Shown here piece by piece: positions 1-12,700 of a stretch of DNA of 60,000 nt (position 1 is the stretch's first letter; each line of letters opens with the position of its first letter). Source of the stretch: Tubiluchus corallicola (Eukaryota; Priapulida; Priapulimorpha; Priapulimorphida; Tubiluchidae). The notes under the pieces are model-generated. The model was not told the DNA's origin, searched no databases, and saw nothing but the letters and a program-made list of their open reading frames with translations. The stretch covers positions 622,001 to 682,000 of the forward strand of contig JAQGDQ010000046.1 in the NCBI GenBank assembly GCA_030141605.1, written 5' to 3'. Both the position numbers and the translations under genes were made by a program.

Positions 1-210
1 ACAATAAATTTGGAAATAACTCTATATCAAAACAGGCCATACATTTATGGAACTTACTACCCAGTGAAATAAAACAAATAGAATCTCTCCACCACTTTAA
101 AAAGAAATTAAAAGAATATCAATATAACAGGTTTCAACTTCCACATTGTGCATCTGATACTAATTACACGGACTCCACTTTCATATACCCCCGCCCCTGA
201 CTCCATATAA
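1..210 (+). mobile_element. 3' end of a non-LTR retrotransposon ORF (truncated by window edge)
   Basis: The frame starting at base 2 reads FGNNSISKQAIHLWNLLPSE, then IKQIESLHHFKKKLKEYQ, and stops near 199. The I/S-x-x-x-A-x-x-L-W-N-x-L-P-x-x-I-K...F-K-K-x-L-K pattern is the usual C-terminus of reverse-transcriptase ORFs in L2/CR1-like LINEs. The rest of the element would lie left of the window. The following AT-rich 200-550 would be its 3' UTR, ending near an (AT)n run. Confidence 0.75.
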
Positions 211-560
211 TGATTAAAAATGAAATTTTTTTAAAAAAATTATGTAATGTAATACGTGTTATGTTAGTTTCGTGTTTCGTAATGTTAAATGTATAAATAG
301 TGTGCACTATGTAATGTAAAATTTAATGTACTTTCCTATAATTGTCTGTGAAAATATTTTAATATGGTATTTGTAAATATGTTCATTATATTGTATATAG
401 TTTGCACTTTAGTTTTTTAGTATGCACTGGACGCATTTGTCTTGAACAGTGTTGTTATTTTAACATTACGCTGAGGCTAACTCAATTTTATTATAATGAG
501 GGAACCGTTTTTATGACAAATAAAGAATTAATATATATATATATATATAAAAACTCGCTT
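211..560 (+). mobile_element. probable LINE 3' untranslated region with (AT)n tail
   Basis: AT-rich DNA without coding signal between the LINE stop codon and an (AT)n run at about 530-549, preceded by AATAAAGAATTA. L2/CR1-type LINEs often end in a short tandem repeat, so this run may mark the end of the element. The boundary is inferred. Confidence 0.4.
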
Positions 561-3289
561 TTATGTTTGACCGTTCTTACTTTTGCAACAATTATCCTGC
601 GTCATTTGGCAATAGATTGATTTCACAAATTTTGCATTCACTTATTGTTTTTTTCTGTGCGCAATTCTTGTGTAGTCTAGTTGTTTGTGCATTCAACGGC
701 TGGCAGTGTTTGTTCAAATTCATAGTTCATAGTTTTATTTGTTATGTCAAGCATAGCTTAAAAAATGTATTTGACATGTGGGTTTAATTTAAGTAAGTAT
801 TTTTCGACCACTCCACACTCTCCCCTCCTTAAATATATGTACCTGTCCTCAGGTATGCAAAGTGAAGTGCTAATTATAAACTGGGGCAGTTCGATCCTTA
901 CTAATTTCATATGTTCATGTTCGCTATATTAGTGGGTGCATGGCAGAAGTTCACGGCTGTAAGCCAGAAACTATGTTGGGTCCCATGTCAAGTTGGTGCA
1001 TTGTTTTTCTGGTACAAGGTAAATTATGCCATGACATAATACATGCTTGTTATTTTTTCTCTTACCTGTACAGTATTTCGATAAGTTTTATTGCGCAAAA
1101 TCCTTCCTGCACGTCTTGCTTATAATTCCTGTTTAAGAGAATCCTTATTTAATATATCATTTTCTTTTAATGTTCTAATTACAGTGAAATTTGTATATAA
1201 TGACATTGTTTATATGCATGTGTGAAAGCTTATATACTTTAAAAAGCAAAATACATAATTTTTTTATACTAAAAATCACAGTGGCAGTCCATAGTCTTTT
1301 AGTGGTTTCTTATAGCATATTCTCTTTTAGGTGATGGTTCGGGTAGGATGTCTTTTCCTTCTTCCCATATTGCCTCTATTAATTGCGTTCCCATTTTGAA
1401 CGCACATTCTTCTCCAAATGACTTCGTTCATCGACTGATGAAGTGATATTTTTGCATGAACATTAATTTATTTTACCTTAAATTTATTTCCTACATTTGA
1501 ATGTACATAGCGTTATGTTAAAAAATTAGACAGTCAGCTATACTATAAAAATTACAACAGAAGCCGCTAAAAATATTTAAATATATTCGTGGGCACTCAG
1601 ACACGAACGTAATAACGCAAAGCGAATCCTTAAAAAGTGCAATACACAGATGCATAAAACATAAAGAGTTACAGACTTAAAAAGGTAAAAAATGTGAATG
1701 GTCGTAATATTTGTATCAAACATCCTCTTTTTATTCCTTGTCCGTGTTTTATTCCCGCACAAGAAATGCATTGTTTATGCTACACCATCTTTTAATACCC
1801 GATTGGTACCCTGATCAGAAAAAAAATCTTTCATTTGCAATGGATCCTGTTGCAACTGTTGATGTTATAAACGTCCGATTTTGTAATAAAAAATAATGTT
1901 ATAAAAATCAACACATAATGTAAAAACTAACCATAAAGATAGGCCCTGAAAACACACAATGTAATAACTGAAAGTTCAACGCATACTGCAACACCGCAGA
2001 AACGCATAATATAACAACAAAAATTCTGACTGATCTAATAAATTATTATAATAACATAATATAATACATGATTGTGTAACTACAGAATTTATGTTATGTG
2101 GTACCAGTGGTTTAGTGCTGTGGGAATGATGTGTTTCGGAACAGTTACTGTTTCCTTAACTCTGCTTGGAATAAAGAGGGATGGTTCAGATAAACATAGA
2201 TCCATTTCCGTCAAAAGATAAAATATTGTCTTTATTAATCAGTTTTTTATGCAGTATATAAGCAAATGCTTTGAACTGATTCTGAGTATGTTAACCATTG
2301 TGTGCTTAATTACTCTGTACATTTAAATACAGGAACTATGTGCTTTGATTATGTTAACAGTTGTCTTAGATATCGTCAACTATCAGTCCAGTCAGAATTG
2401 TGACAGACTGGCATGCTGCTTCCATCTGTAGATGCAACATATAATTACATTGTACATACATTGTATCCCCGTGCATTTATTGTTTTAGTCTATCTGTTTA
2501 TCTACATTTCAAGTTAATTATACTGACAATTCTGATATAGTTTATCTATTCCGTGCATATAGTCCAGACTTTCTTGTTGAGTTAGTTTTATTTTTACTGC
2601 TGTGTCGTCGGCCATTTTGTATGACTGTGACCTAGATTGACCTTGAAACACCATTATACTTGCACCATTATACATGTCTATATCAGCTGATAGTACACTT
2701 ATGACATCTTAAATTTTCCCTAGTCGAGTAATTTTTACTTTAATTTTCTTCCCCAAAGTGGATTTCAGGGGATTTTTAATACATGTATGACGACTTTCTG
2801 GGTGTCTGTGCAAAAATTCAGTTTTGCACTAATATAATTTTTGTCCGGGTCATACCTTGTTTTGACCCGACTAATAAGCCTACAATATTATTCTACTGGA
2901 AGTGTATCCAAATACCAAATTAGTTGCACACAGACCTTTAACTCTGTATAGTATTACGTCAAAAATTTAAAGAGTTCGTGGATGCTGCTATTTTACTATT
3001 ACTACGGCACTGAGTATTTTTAAATTAGACCTGCTAAATAACCCATAGACTAACATCAACACAGAAACACGAAACAAAAGAAAGAGCCAGACCGTTAATA
3101 CCCTGAAGAATTTGCAATAACCACATCAAACTTGTATGACATGTGGTAGAATGATTGCTCAAGCACAAAGGCACATTGGATTATTGGGGTCATATGTAAT
3201 CACGTTGCCATGACATCCTACTAGTGTACAAATGCGAGTTAGAAAAATTCGAATAGTGCCTTCCCACGGCCCACAAATTATAATTATAA
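561..3289. other. AT-rich flanking DNA, no supported feature
   Basis: No exon-like frame, tRNA, or clear element was found. Short open frames (under 75 codons) on both strands have no recognisable similarity. The stretch at 2610-2660 with alternating GACC-type words resembles old dispersed repeat, unassigned. Confidence 0.5.
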
Positions 3290-4400
3290 TCATAATTTTA
3301 TGCAAAGGTTACTACACACCAAAAATCTAAAACGAAGGACAAATGGTTTTGGCAAAAAAATTAAGTCATTTGTCAACGACGCTCGATGTTTTAATGAACC
3401 ATGTCAAACCGCCTCGGCATAAGCTTTACTTGAATATCTTACAAAATGTTTGACACATTCTCTGTAGATTACCTTTAGGTGACTCCTGCTCGGGCAAAAT
3501 GTGGCAGTGTCAAACCCATCTTGCACTAAGCTTTAATTTGATATGTTACACAATATGTTTGAGAGATTCTCTGTATATGACCTTTAGGTGACCCCAGATG
3601 GGCCAACATTTGTTAGTGTCAAACCCGCTACACCCCAAGCTTTAATTTGAAATTAAGACTTGAGTAAGTAATTTGATATATTAGTCGATATGATTGAGAC
3701 ATTCTTTGTTGATGACCTTTGGGCGACTCCAGCGTGGACCAAAATCTTGGCAGTGTCAAAAACTCTAGTATTACAATGTCTTCTGTTTATGTTTTATGTT
3801 GCATCTGTTTGCCCTCAGAATTGTCAAAGAATATGTACTTTATCTGTTTTGGAAGAAATGGTCTCTGTAAATGACCTTTAGGTTACCTCAGGTGGGGAAA
3901 TATTTGTTAGTGTCAAACCTGCCTCACCCCAAGCTTAATTTCAATTTGATATATTACTCGATATGACTGAGACCATCCTTGTTGATGATCCCTGGTGGGC
4001 CAAAATTTTGGCAGGATTGAAAACTCTAGTATTGCAATGTTTCCTGTGTGTTGCACCTGTTTGGCCTCAAAATTGTCAAAGCATATGTACTTTATCTGTT
4101 TTGGAAGAAATGGTCATTTTTACATCCTACCAACCGTCAAATCTTGTCTACTGGTCATATAATCTACAGTCCAAAATTGCTATAAAAATATTTTGTTTGT
4201 CACATACATCACGTAGATTTTTAGCAAAATGTGCAGAAAGCCCACACAACTTAAACATAGGGTCGCGACCTTTCAAGGCTAGGTCATTCATTTTGAATCA
4301 TGACATGCTTGTTATGCCAAGGTTGCTGCACACCAAAAATGTCCACGACCTGAGATAAATATAGAAAGCTAAGTCAATTATGGACGACGCTCGACAGACG
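3290..4400. repeat. degenerate higher-order tandem repeat, unit about 105-160 bp
   Basis: A unit with GTGTCAAACCYGCCTCACCC, then AAGCTTTAATTTGATATATT, then GATGACCTTTGGGYGACYCC and a GGGCCAAAATTTTGGCAG block recurs. The GTCAAACC word is at about 3403, 3508, 3618, 3754 and 3912, with a decayed copy near 4015. A longer 261-bp period also shows: the ACTCTAGTATTRCAATGT segment at about 3762 recurs near 4023, followed by CTTTATCTGTTTTGGAAG in both. The outer ends (about 3300-3390 and 4315-4400) are a separate pair sharing ACACCAAAAAT and GACGACGCTCGA. The open frame at 3963-4358 runs through these repeats and is not a gene. Confidence 0.8.
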
Positions 4401-6434
4401 TCGCATGACGGCAACAGGTTCCATTACTGACTAAAGTCAGGAGACCTAAAACAAAAGTTATTTTCTGAAATATTTAAAATCTGCTTTATGAAACTAGGAA
4501 AAAATCCCAGCATTCAATTTTCTGCAGATGACATTAATTTTTATTGTAACCATACAGTTTTACAAAGAAGTTTTTTGTTCATTTGCAATGTACGTATGTA
4601 TAATAATTGATAAATACGGTTCATAAACAGATAAAAACAAAGTTCATCAAATTAATGATTATAATTCTGGTTTTATACGAGTTACCTGATGGTCTATTTT
4701 ATCAAAATGGACTCACCAAGACAACGACAGATTAGATGGGAGCCTTAATCCATCGGTATGTATGCCAAACATGTACAGGTAAGTAAATTACGTTTCATGC
4801 GAAAAGTAAATTATATTTCATGAAATCAAACATCACTAATTCTAAAAGACATTTCAGTTAGATTTTGGATCGTGCATTGGCAGGAGGGTGGACAGACCTG
4901 CTGATGAGATGATGATTATTAAACAAAATAAGAAATTATAATGTGTGATAACGGCAGGCAGTCGGGCCAAGTTTGCATGTTTGATCCAAGACTGGCTAAA
5001 AACATTCAGTGATTGTTTACCATTTATAGTTTGAAAGTTGTAAAAGTCGTATGTTATGTACTATAGTTTTTGCTGGCAGTGTTATATGTATGTAGTGTAT
5101 ACTTAATTTATACATGCCAAAGTCTAAAGAAAAAGACATAATTATAGTTAACAGATTATGTATTTTGAAATACATCGAATACCTTGGAAAAGGCACTTGC
5201 CCATTGTACTCAGGCAGCCTAATAACACTTATAATATTATGATCCTTTTATACACATTATAAACAAAATTGTTATTATAATAAATAGCATCACATAATTA
5301 TTTTAAACAGTTTATACAAAGAACCAAGCTGGCAAAGTTATAATCATACATTACAAAACGAAGTAGCAGCTATTCATAAAATGCTGCTTTTTAGCAGTAC
5401 TTTACTGCGTTTTTTCCATAATAAATAACTTACAGTAGCAGTAAGTGCAGAAAATGACTACATGGAGAATAAACACAAATTCTGATTTCTATAGAATAAA
5501 TATAGGGCTACTATTTCTTAAATAATGTCATACAGTTACACTGTATGGCTTTTGGACTCTGTGAACCCAAAAACTAAAAAAGTCTTGTGGGAGCCTTTGT
5601 TAAAGCAAAAGAAATAAAGCGCAGTATCTGCAGCATGCAGAGACTGTATCTATAGAGCTGCTCTAATTTACTGAATTGCCTAAATGCTTAATTACATTTT
5701 ACCATGTTTATAAAACTTCACTTTCTATAGACATATTAGTGTAATTATCAGCATTTCAAAATTTAATTTAGGTGTCGGTAAACTATAACATTGTGTTTAC
5801 AGCTTTTTTAATTTGTAGACAGTATAAACTACTAAATATAGCCAAATTTAGTGTAAGTTTTGTAAACAAAAAGGAATGTAAGAAAACATTATTTGTTGGT
5901 AATATTGTAATACACCTGCAACATTAGGCTAAAATGTTTGTCAGATAACCACTCAGTTAACAATAAAACAAACACACACTATACGCAATAATTACTAAAG
6001 AAAAAAACGACACAATCAAAAAATTACATTCATCCAACTTATAAACAGTGGTTACATAAATGTGACTGTACTACTGACCAATGTACCTAAAATCTTTTTC
6101 AATGAAAAACGAACAAGGCAAGAAAGGCTGCCTATATATGTTGTAATCAAGGATAAATAGACCATGTTCATATGTATGTTATGTCACAACATAACTTTAC
6201 AACACTGATTACACTCGAGGTTACACCTATCAAAACATTAGGCCACACCATTAGCACAAATCTAAAAGAGACTGCAAGTGTTGCTGCCTGTGTACTGAAG
6301 TGTTAACGTCTTATGTACAGTGACCAATAGCAGTGTGTAACAAACGGCAAAAGCACGCAGTCTATAAAATAAACATCACAAATTTTTCTTAAAGTTAAGT
6401 TTCTAATACAAAGCAATGATCACAACAATAGTTA
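4401..6434. other. AT-rich 3' flank of the RhoGEF gene, no supported feature
   Basis: No splice-bounded coding frame or recognisable repeat was found. Part of the last few hundred bases may be 3' UTR if the proximal poly(A) signal is skipped. Confidence 0.5.
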
Positions 6435-6440
6435 TTTATT
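6435..6440 (-). promoter_or_regulatory. candidate polyadenylation signal AATAAA for the RhoGEF gene
   Basis: AATAAA on the minus strand lies about 60 bases past the TAG stop. Such hexamers are frequent by chance in AT-rich DNA, so a longer 3' UTR is equally possible. Confidence 0.4.
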
Positions 6441-6499
6441 ATGGAATAAAGTTGATACATGCCAGTTTTCGTGGAACGCTAAGTACCAGAATGCTATGG

Positions 6500-6750
6500 C
6501 TATACTTGCCACATCAGCAAGTGATTAGTGCTGTCATCACGGCCAGCAGCATCATGCTGTGCAACATGCTGGAAGTCTTCAAATCCATCTCCACCACTGA
6601 TAATTAGTACTTTATTTGTTGCAGAAACAGAGCCTCGTCTGCGTGCTGCTCTCCCCTTGCCTTGCTGAGCTCTCACAGACATTGTTCGTTTTGCAGTCAT
6701 TTCAACACAGGAGAGAAAGCGCACATGTCCCGTATGACCATGGGATATAC
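6500..6750 (-). CDS. ARHGEF17: exon 21: last blade and C-terminus with stop (residues 866-948)
   Basis: Acceptor TTGCATCAG. It encodes GISHGHTGHVRFLSCVEMTA, a basic region GKGRAARRRGSVSATNKVLI, then ISGGDGFEDFQ, and ends GRDDSTNHLLMWQV before TAG at 6502-6500. The G-H-T-G-H-V-R-F-L motif, the S-G-G-(D/E)-G-x-E-D-F strand and the D-D-S-T-N-H-L-L tail are the expected ARHGEF17 C-terminus. A frame beginning at the internal GTG near 6724 is not a start. Confidence 0.96.
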
Positions 6751-9700
6751 CTGATGCAATGTAAATAATATAAGCTATAGAAAAACATCAATATAATTAG
6801 CAATGACTCTTAGAAGCCATTAATAAAGGAGGGAATATTACAGAACCTCGCATTGATTTAATTCACAAAAAGACAGCTATTTATATCTTGCAGCCTTGCA
6901 GTATCATAGACAGTATAATGCCACCTATACTGCATAACTGAAGACCATTGTGTTAGACCTTACAGACATTGATAGGGTTTGGCATAAAGCAGACTGTCAT
7001 TTGTGGTATCGATACTGCTAAAGTACAGCAAACAAAAATAGTAAAATCTTATAGTACAGATACAATTTTATTTTTTATATAGTTTGCCACATTATATATA
7101 GTTTTATATAGTAAGCCAGTATACAGTACTCCCAAGCAGTACTTACTACTAATGTCAAATGTTGTGAAAGGATTGAACTTCAACTAATTATCATGGATAA
7201 TTCTGTAAGATAAAGCGTTTAACTGACAGAGGTGTATTGATCCTGGCAGATACAGTATTACAGTAGACGTCGCTTAATAGACTCCCGATTCGGTTAATAG
7301 ACTCAATCGCTTAATTCACTCAAAAATGCCTGGCACCTGTCGCTTCTATTCAAATATACATAAAACTGTTGGTAATTGACTGAAATAACTCAATTGACTC
7401 AATATTTCCTTAAAGTACTTAAAATAAGACATTTGAATGTGCCCAAAGAGCCTTTTCCACTTTTATGTCATCTTTACTTCACTTTTGTGCACTATAATAT
7501 ATGTAGAAACAATCACATTAAGTACTGTTTTGTTTGTAGGCAGGTACAGTATGTTTATCATGTGCTATTACGCTAGCGTTGCGGTTAACCTCGTTACCCA
7601 AGAATTTCTGGAAGCTAAAAATGTAATCACTTGTCTATCGGTTTCCTTGTAAAGCTCTCGCTTAATCAGTTAACAGTCACTGATGCAGGTACAGTCATTT
7701 TTGCAAACAAGCAGGCATGTATGATTTAAAAGATGCAATACTTAAAAAGAGCATACTTTTTAATTTATTGCTAATTCACCTATATAAATTATTTTAAAAT
7801 ACTTTTTTAACATTTTTAGTTGCACAAAGGAATTTAGGCATTTCTTCATTTCTAAAATTCATTAAAAACTTTTACAATGCATAGTAATCTGACAACTCAT
7901 ACCAGTAATACTACACCCATCAGTTAATAGGTTCAGTCGGTTAATTGTGTCAAAACACTTCCATCCCGATCCGTCCCGAAGTGAGTCTATTAAGTGTATG
8001 TACAACAAGCAGGCTTTTAAAAGTACTTGTAAGTTTCTGAAGTATGAAATCAATCTTCAAAAAAATTACTAGCATCTTCACAAAAATCACTAACACAGAA
8101 ATTGGAAATAATACAAGCTTTAACACCTTGTGTCACATTTTGGCTATGTTTGACCCATTTGACCACTTACCCACAACACTAGGGGCCAGTATAGGTCGTG
8201 TGATAGTAGAGTTGATATGAGGACACGTAAGATTAAGTATCACACCAGCACTTGTTCCGATCCACAGCAGGTCCTTACAGCAGAGAAGTGCTGTTATGCG
8301 TAAACATGCTGCTTTGTGTTGCCTGATGATATCGTCACAACCTAAAAACACATTTATTCATCTAAATGCAATATGTCTACTGTGAACCATTCTAAGTAAA
8401 TATTTGTAAGTAGTAGAAGTACCCTAATTGACTGGTAGGTCATATACCAATAGAATCAACCACCATACAACCCTATAAAACCACTTACCGATGTCAGACT
8501 GGCAAGATAATTGCCGGGCACACCAAGCAGCGAATGTAATATTCAAAAATCTTGATAACATTGCTCACATACACAAAACACTAATAAAGGCAGCAGGAAG
8601 TGCTGCATCTCTCTAGTAAACCAAGCCTGTTGTCAATACATTTACTGGAAACTTGCAGTGGAAGAAAAACAGCAAACCACACAGTTTGTGGCAGTGAAAT
8701 TAGATGATCAATTCAACAGGCTCTTAATTTATTTAGTACATTAAAATCTGCCAGAGGGACACCAGCAAAAGGTGGCTCTCTATATCTAAAATACATAGTA
8801 CTTGTATCAAGCAGTTAATAGCAGAGATATAAAAACATTATAACAACACGTATATTAGGCATGTATATAGCCAATAGGCTTAGAAAATCACTGACACAGC
8901 CACCTACCGCAGAAATGTACACATACTACCTGCAAGACACTTGGTGACTGCTGCAGATACATTCACATCAAATATGCATTCATACGTCACAGCATGAAAT
9001 ATCTTGATAACAGCACTGTTTTGTACAGAGATCCATACACCATAGCCAGATCCCACCATACAGAGAACGGCTCTACTGACGTCGTTGCAGACAGGAAATG
9101 TGTGCTGCAGTATCAAAAACAACTTTTTCGAGCATTGTCACAAATACCAGCAATAGTTATAAACTAATAGAATAATCAATTTTTATCAGTCTGCCAAAAA
9201 TTGTTGATTTTGCTACATCTGACACAAGAAGGACAAAACCACAGCAAGAAAAAGTTCTTATCAATAATGACTTTCATGAAATCTGCTTTGTCTTGTTTAC
9301 TATCAATCATGCTTCAGTTTATTTAAATATTTTTTGAATGTTTTTGCAGGTGTATATAATCATTAACTGTAATAAAGTAAAACAAACTGTTTATACCTCG
9401 ACTGAGAGACTAGATGTATTAACGACTAGAATTGAATTCTGGCAACCACACCACAGTTTTCCTTGTACAGCCAGCATACGTGTGATGGGAGATGTAGCGC
9501 TACCTAGAGTAACTGTAAGGGGATCATTGGTGTCCCAGCCACCAACTGTAAGAAACGGGAAAGTATTTTCATTAAACTAATGTGGGAAATTAGTCTCATT
9601 TACAAGTCACTGTTAGTACTTTGACTTGCTACTATTTTTTATCAGGTAAAACAAAAATAAAAATTAATGATAATTTCCATACATTTAGCTGTTTATTTAT

Positions 9701-12700
9701 CTATTGATACAGTTCACTACTTTAGTGCTCACTGGCATAATCTTTATGGTACTATAAATTCTACCACACAGTACACTTGAATTTAACGCTTCATTAAAAG
9801 CACAGCAAAATTTATAGTGTACATAACATTTCAGCACTTGATATTTGGGCAAGAGACACGTGAGCACCAGACATTTGAACACAGAAATTTCTTAAATTTA
9901 ATGCTGTACCTAATTTTTTATTTTTGTCATTTTAAACATTAAATTAAAGGATCATTATTTTCCTAACTTTCACAATATTTTTTTTAAATTGTTTCGCTAA
10001 ATTAAATATTATGCAATGATGTACGTATAATAATTAGATGAATCAATTGATTCTGCACTGCTTGGTTTTTCAATTTTAATGTGTTGTTCATAAAGTAAAT
10101 GAAGCAGAAGAAGACACTGCAAGTTTAGATTAGCACATTATTAAAATATGATTATTATTTATCTCAAAAATATCTGGTGCATCATATAAGCAATAAACAG
10201 TAAATGTATATTCACAATAAGAATTAAACTCAGTGGCTTAGTGTTGTGTTTTGTTTCTCTCGAAAGGCTCGTAGAGAAAACCAGAAAACATGCTTTATTT
10301 AGCGAGAATTCTACTATACAAAAGATGAAGGAACGTTGAAATGATTATAATAAACGTGAAAATCTGGAAAACGTTTAAGTAAGTATAAATGCGTAAGTAC
10401 AAGTCCGTGTTAGATCTGTGTGCTCTGTGTGCGATGTGCGATCCCGTGTCAGCAGCCTGCTTCGCCTTATATAGCGCACTGCAGAAACTTCTGCGGTCAT
10501 TCCGACGGAACATTCCATGCAATTCTAATTGATGCCAGCAATCTCCACAACACTTAGTGCAGCAATTCAACTTTTATTATCCCAATACTGCATTCAGTGA
10601 GCGTTTTAAAAGAAACTGACATGAAAAATAATTGATGTCGAGCTACCATACCACTTGAAAATGACCAGATCAATTAATGATCCAAATGCTTTTCAATGAC
10701 TATCAGTATCAAATTTAATTAAATTTTGTTTAAATCAAGATTAACCATTGTTGCAAACTTTGCTGCCCTATCTTCAACAGCAGAGTTATAGTTGTTTCCA
10801 ATTTCAATTATGTGATCATACTTATAAAAATAATTATTCCTTTTCGTACAAAAATATCACATGTTTTAAAAAGAGGATGGTAATCAGGCAATAGACAAAG
10901 ATAAACACATTTTAATTTACTAGGCATTTGTAGCACAAAACAGAGATAATGAATGCATGCTTGTGTGACCGGATTGAGTCACACTGTATGTAGCAGTGCA
11001 GAGTATGTCGACTCTGGTACTCAAATGTCTTGCACTCAAGCAAGTCAGTGTCCAAGTGTCTGGCATCTGAATGGCTTTGTGCAACTTTCTTGTACCCAAA
11101 TAGCCTGCTCTCAAATTTATCATAAAAAACACAAATTTTTTTTTGTAGAAAGATAAGAGCAAGTATATTGCTGGCTTACCAAGATAAAGTTGGCTTACCT
11201 GAATCCCTTTTATATACACAGAGGTTGCCGTTAGCTAAAGATATAAATACTTTATTGTCCAAATATCTGAAAAAAGAAAACTCAACTAAATAGCTATGCT
11301 TTTATCAACCAGATGACCGGATCTGCTAAATACAAATGTGTGAAATTGCAAAAGCATGAGTAAACTTAAACTAACTCTTGGAGAAGCTAGACTGCTTGGT
11401 GAGCTGTTAGGATTAACTTATGGTCAGGCTTAATTGCACGGAGCAAGTGACCTGATGATCATATCATTTAACTGAAATCCAAAAAGTCCTTGGTGCAAAG
11501 CCACAATCAGGCCCAAGCCTTTCGTAGCCCCTTATCAGTCATATTTTGTAGTAATGTTAAACGATATAAATGTGGTGATATGATAGCAATGCGATATGGT
11601 ACTTTTTTCCAATGACATGAAAATGATAAACTATTTTTTAAACAACATGATATGATATGATAACATATTTCGAACGATAAAAATGATACTGAAGTTGGAC
11701 AATTTATGCAACAACAGAAAAAGTATCATTAATAATTAAAATTATTTAGTGCTTCAGTGAATTGTATACATGAATCACGCATCATGAAATGGCCGCTAGT
11801 TATGGAACACAAGTTTGTTTGTCATAATGATTCATAAGTAAGTAAACAACAACAGATAAACATAGTACTGCAATAAAAATATTTATCTATGCGACCTGAC
11901 CGGGAAAGTGACTCTAAAAATATGGTAAAGTGTGTCTGACATCTGCGCATCAATTGGTATAAAAATGTATAAAGGGGTCTTTACACTTTGTCAGTATGAT
12001 TCAGAATAAATGTAGCCATTATTGACAATTGGCGTCTGAAAAGCTTACAATTTTAAATAATTCTTTTTATCCACTTATTTACATAATTACTGTAAATAAA
12101 TAGAAAAGAAAAGTGAAGCAATCTTAGAAAGGCAAGCCATAAGGAACGAATGTAATGTGCCAAATTTGGTACAATAATGATATTCCTAGAACAATATCAA
12201 AGGTAAAAGGTACGACACGACAAAGGTAAAACAATTTTTTTCATATCGATACGATAATCGATAACTATCTACACATAGTGTTATTGTTAATGACCCTAAT
12301 ATTTCCCATGAAAATTGTACAACTGCGTGCTTATTCCATCAGCCCTAGTCAAGTGTTAATTTTAGAAACAGATGCTTCAAATGGAATTTTACAAGAATAG
12401 AATGAAATTACTCACATAATACAATGTATTGCTGCAGTGTGTTGCAGCTTTACTTTGTTCTTCTTGATCCGAATGTTATCATTACAATTATATATATGTA
12501 TGCTGAAATAAAAAGATTATCACTAGACAAGTTTTTTATCTACACAATGAGTACTTTTATAAATCTGACATTTTCCTTAGCCAGCACGTAATCATCGCAT
12601 ATAACATAACATGCCAATTGTAAACAAAAGTAAATGTGGGGGATACAGATATCCTTCATTCATAAGTGAAGCGCAGTTCACCATGCAAATTTAGGATAAT

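Noticed and set aside
3690-4358. Plus-strand frames sharing LVLQCF and SVLEEMV
   Set aside because: The similarity comes from the tandem repeat, which happens to be open in one frame; no splice or start context.
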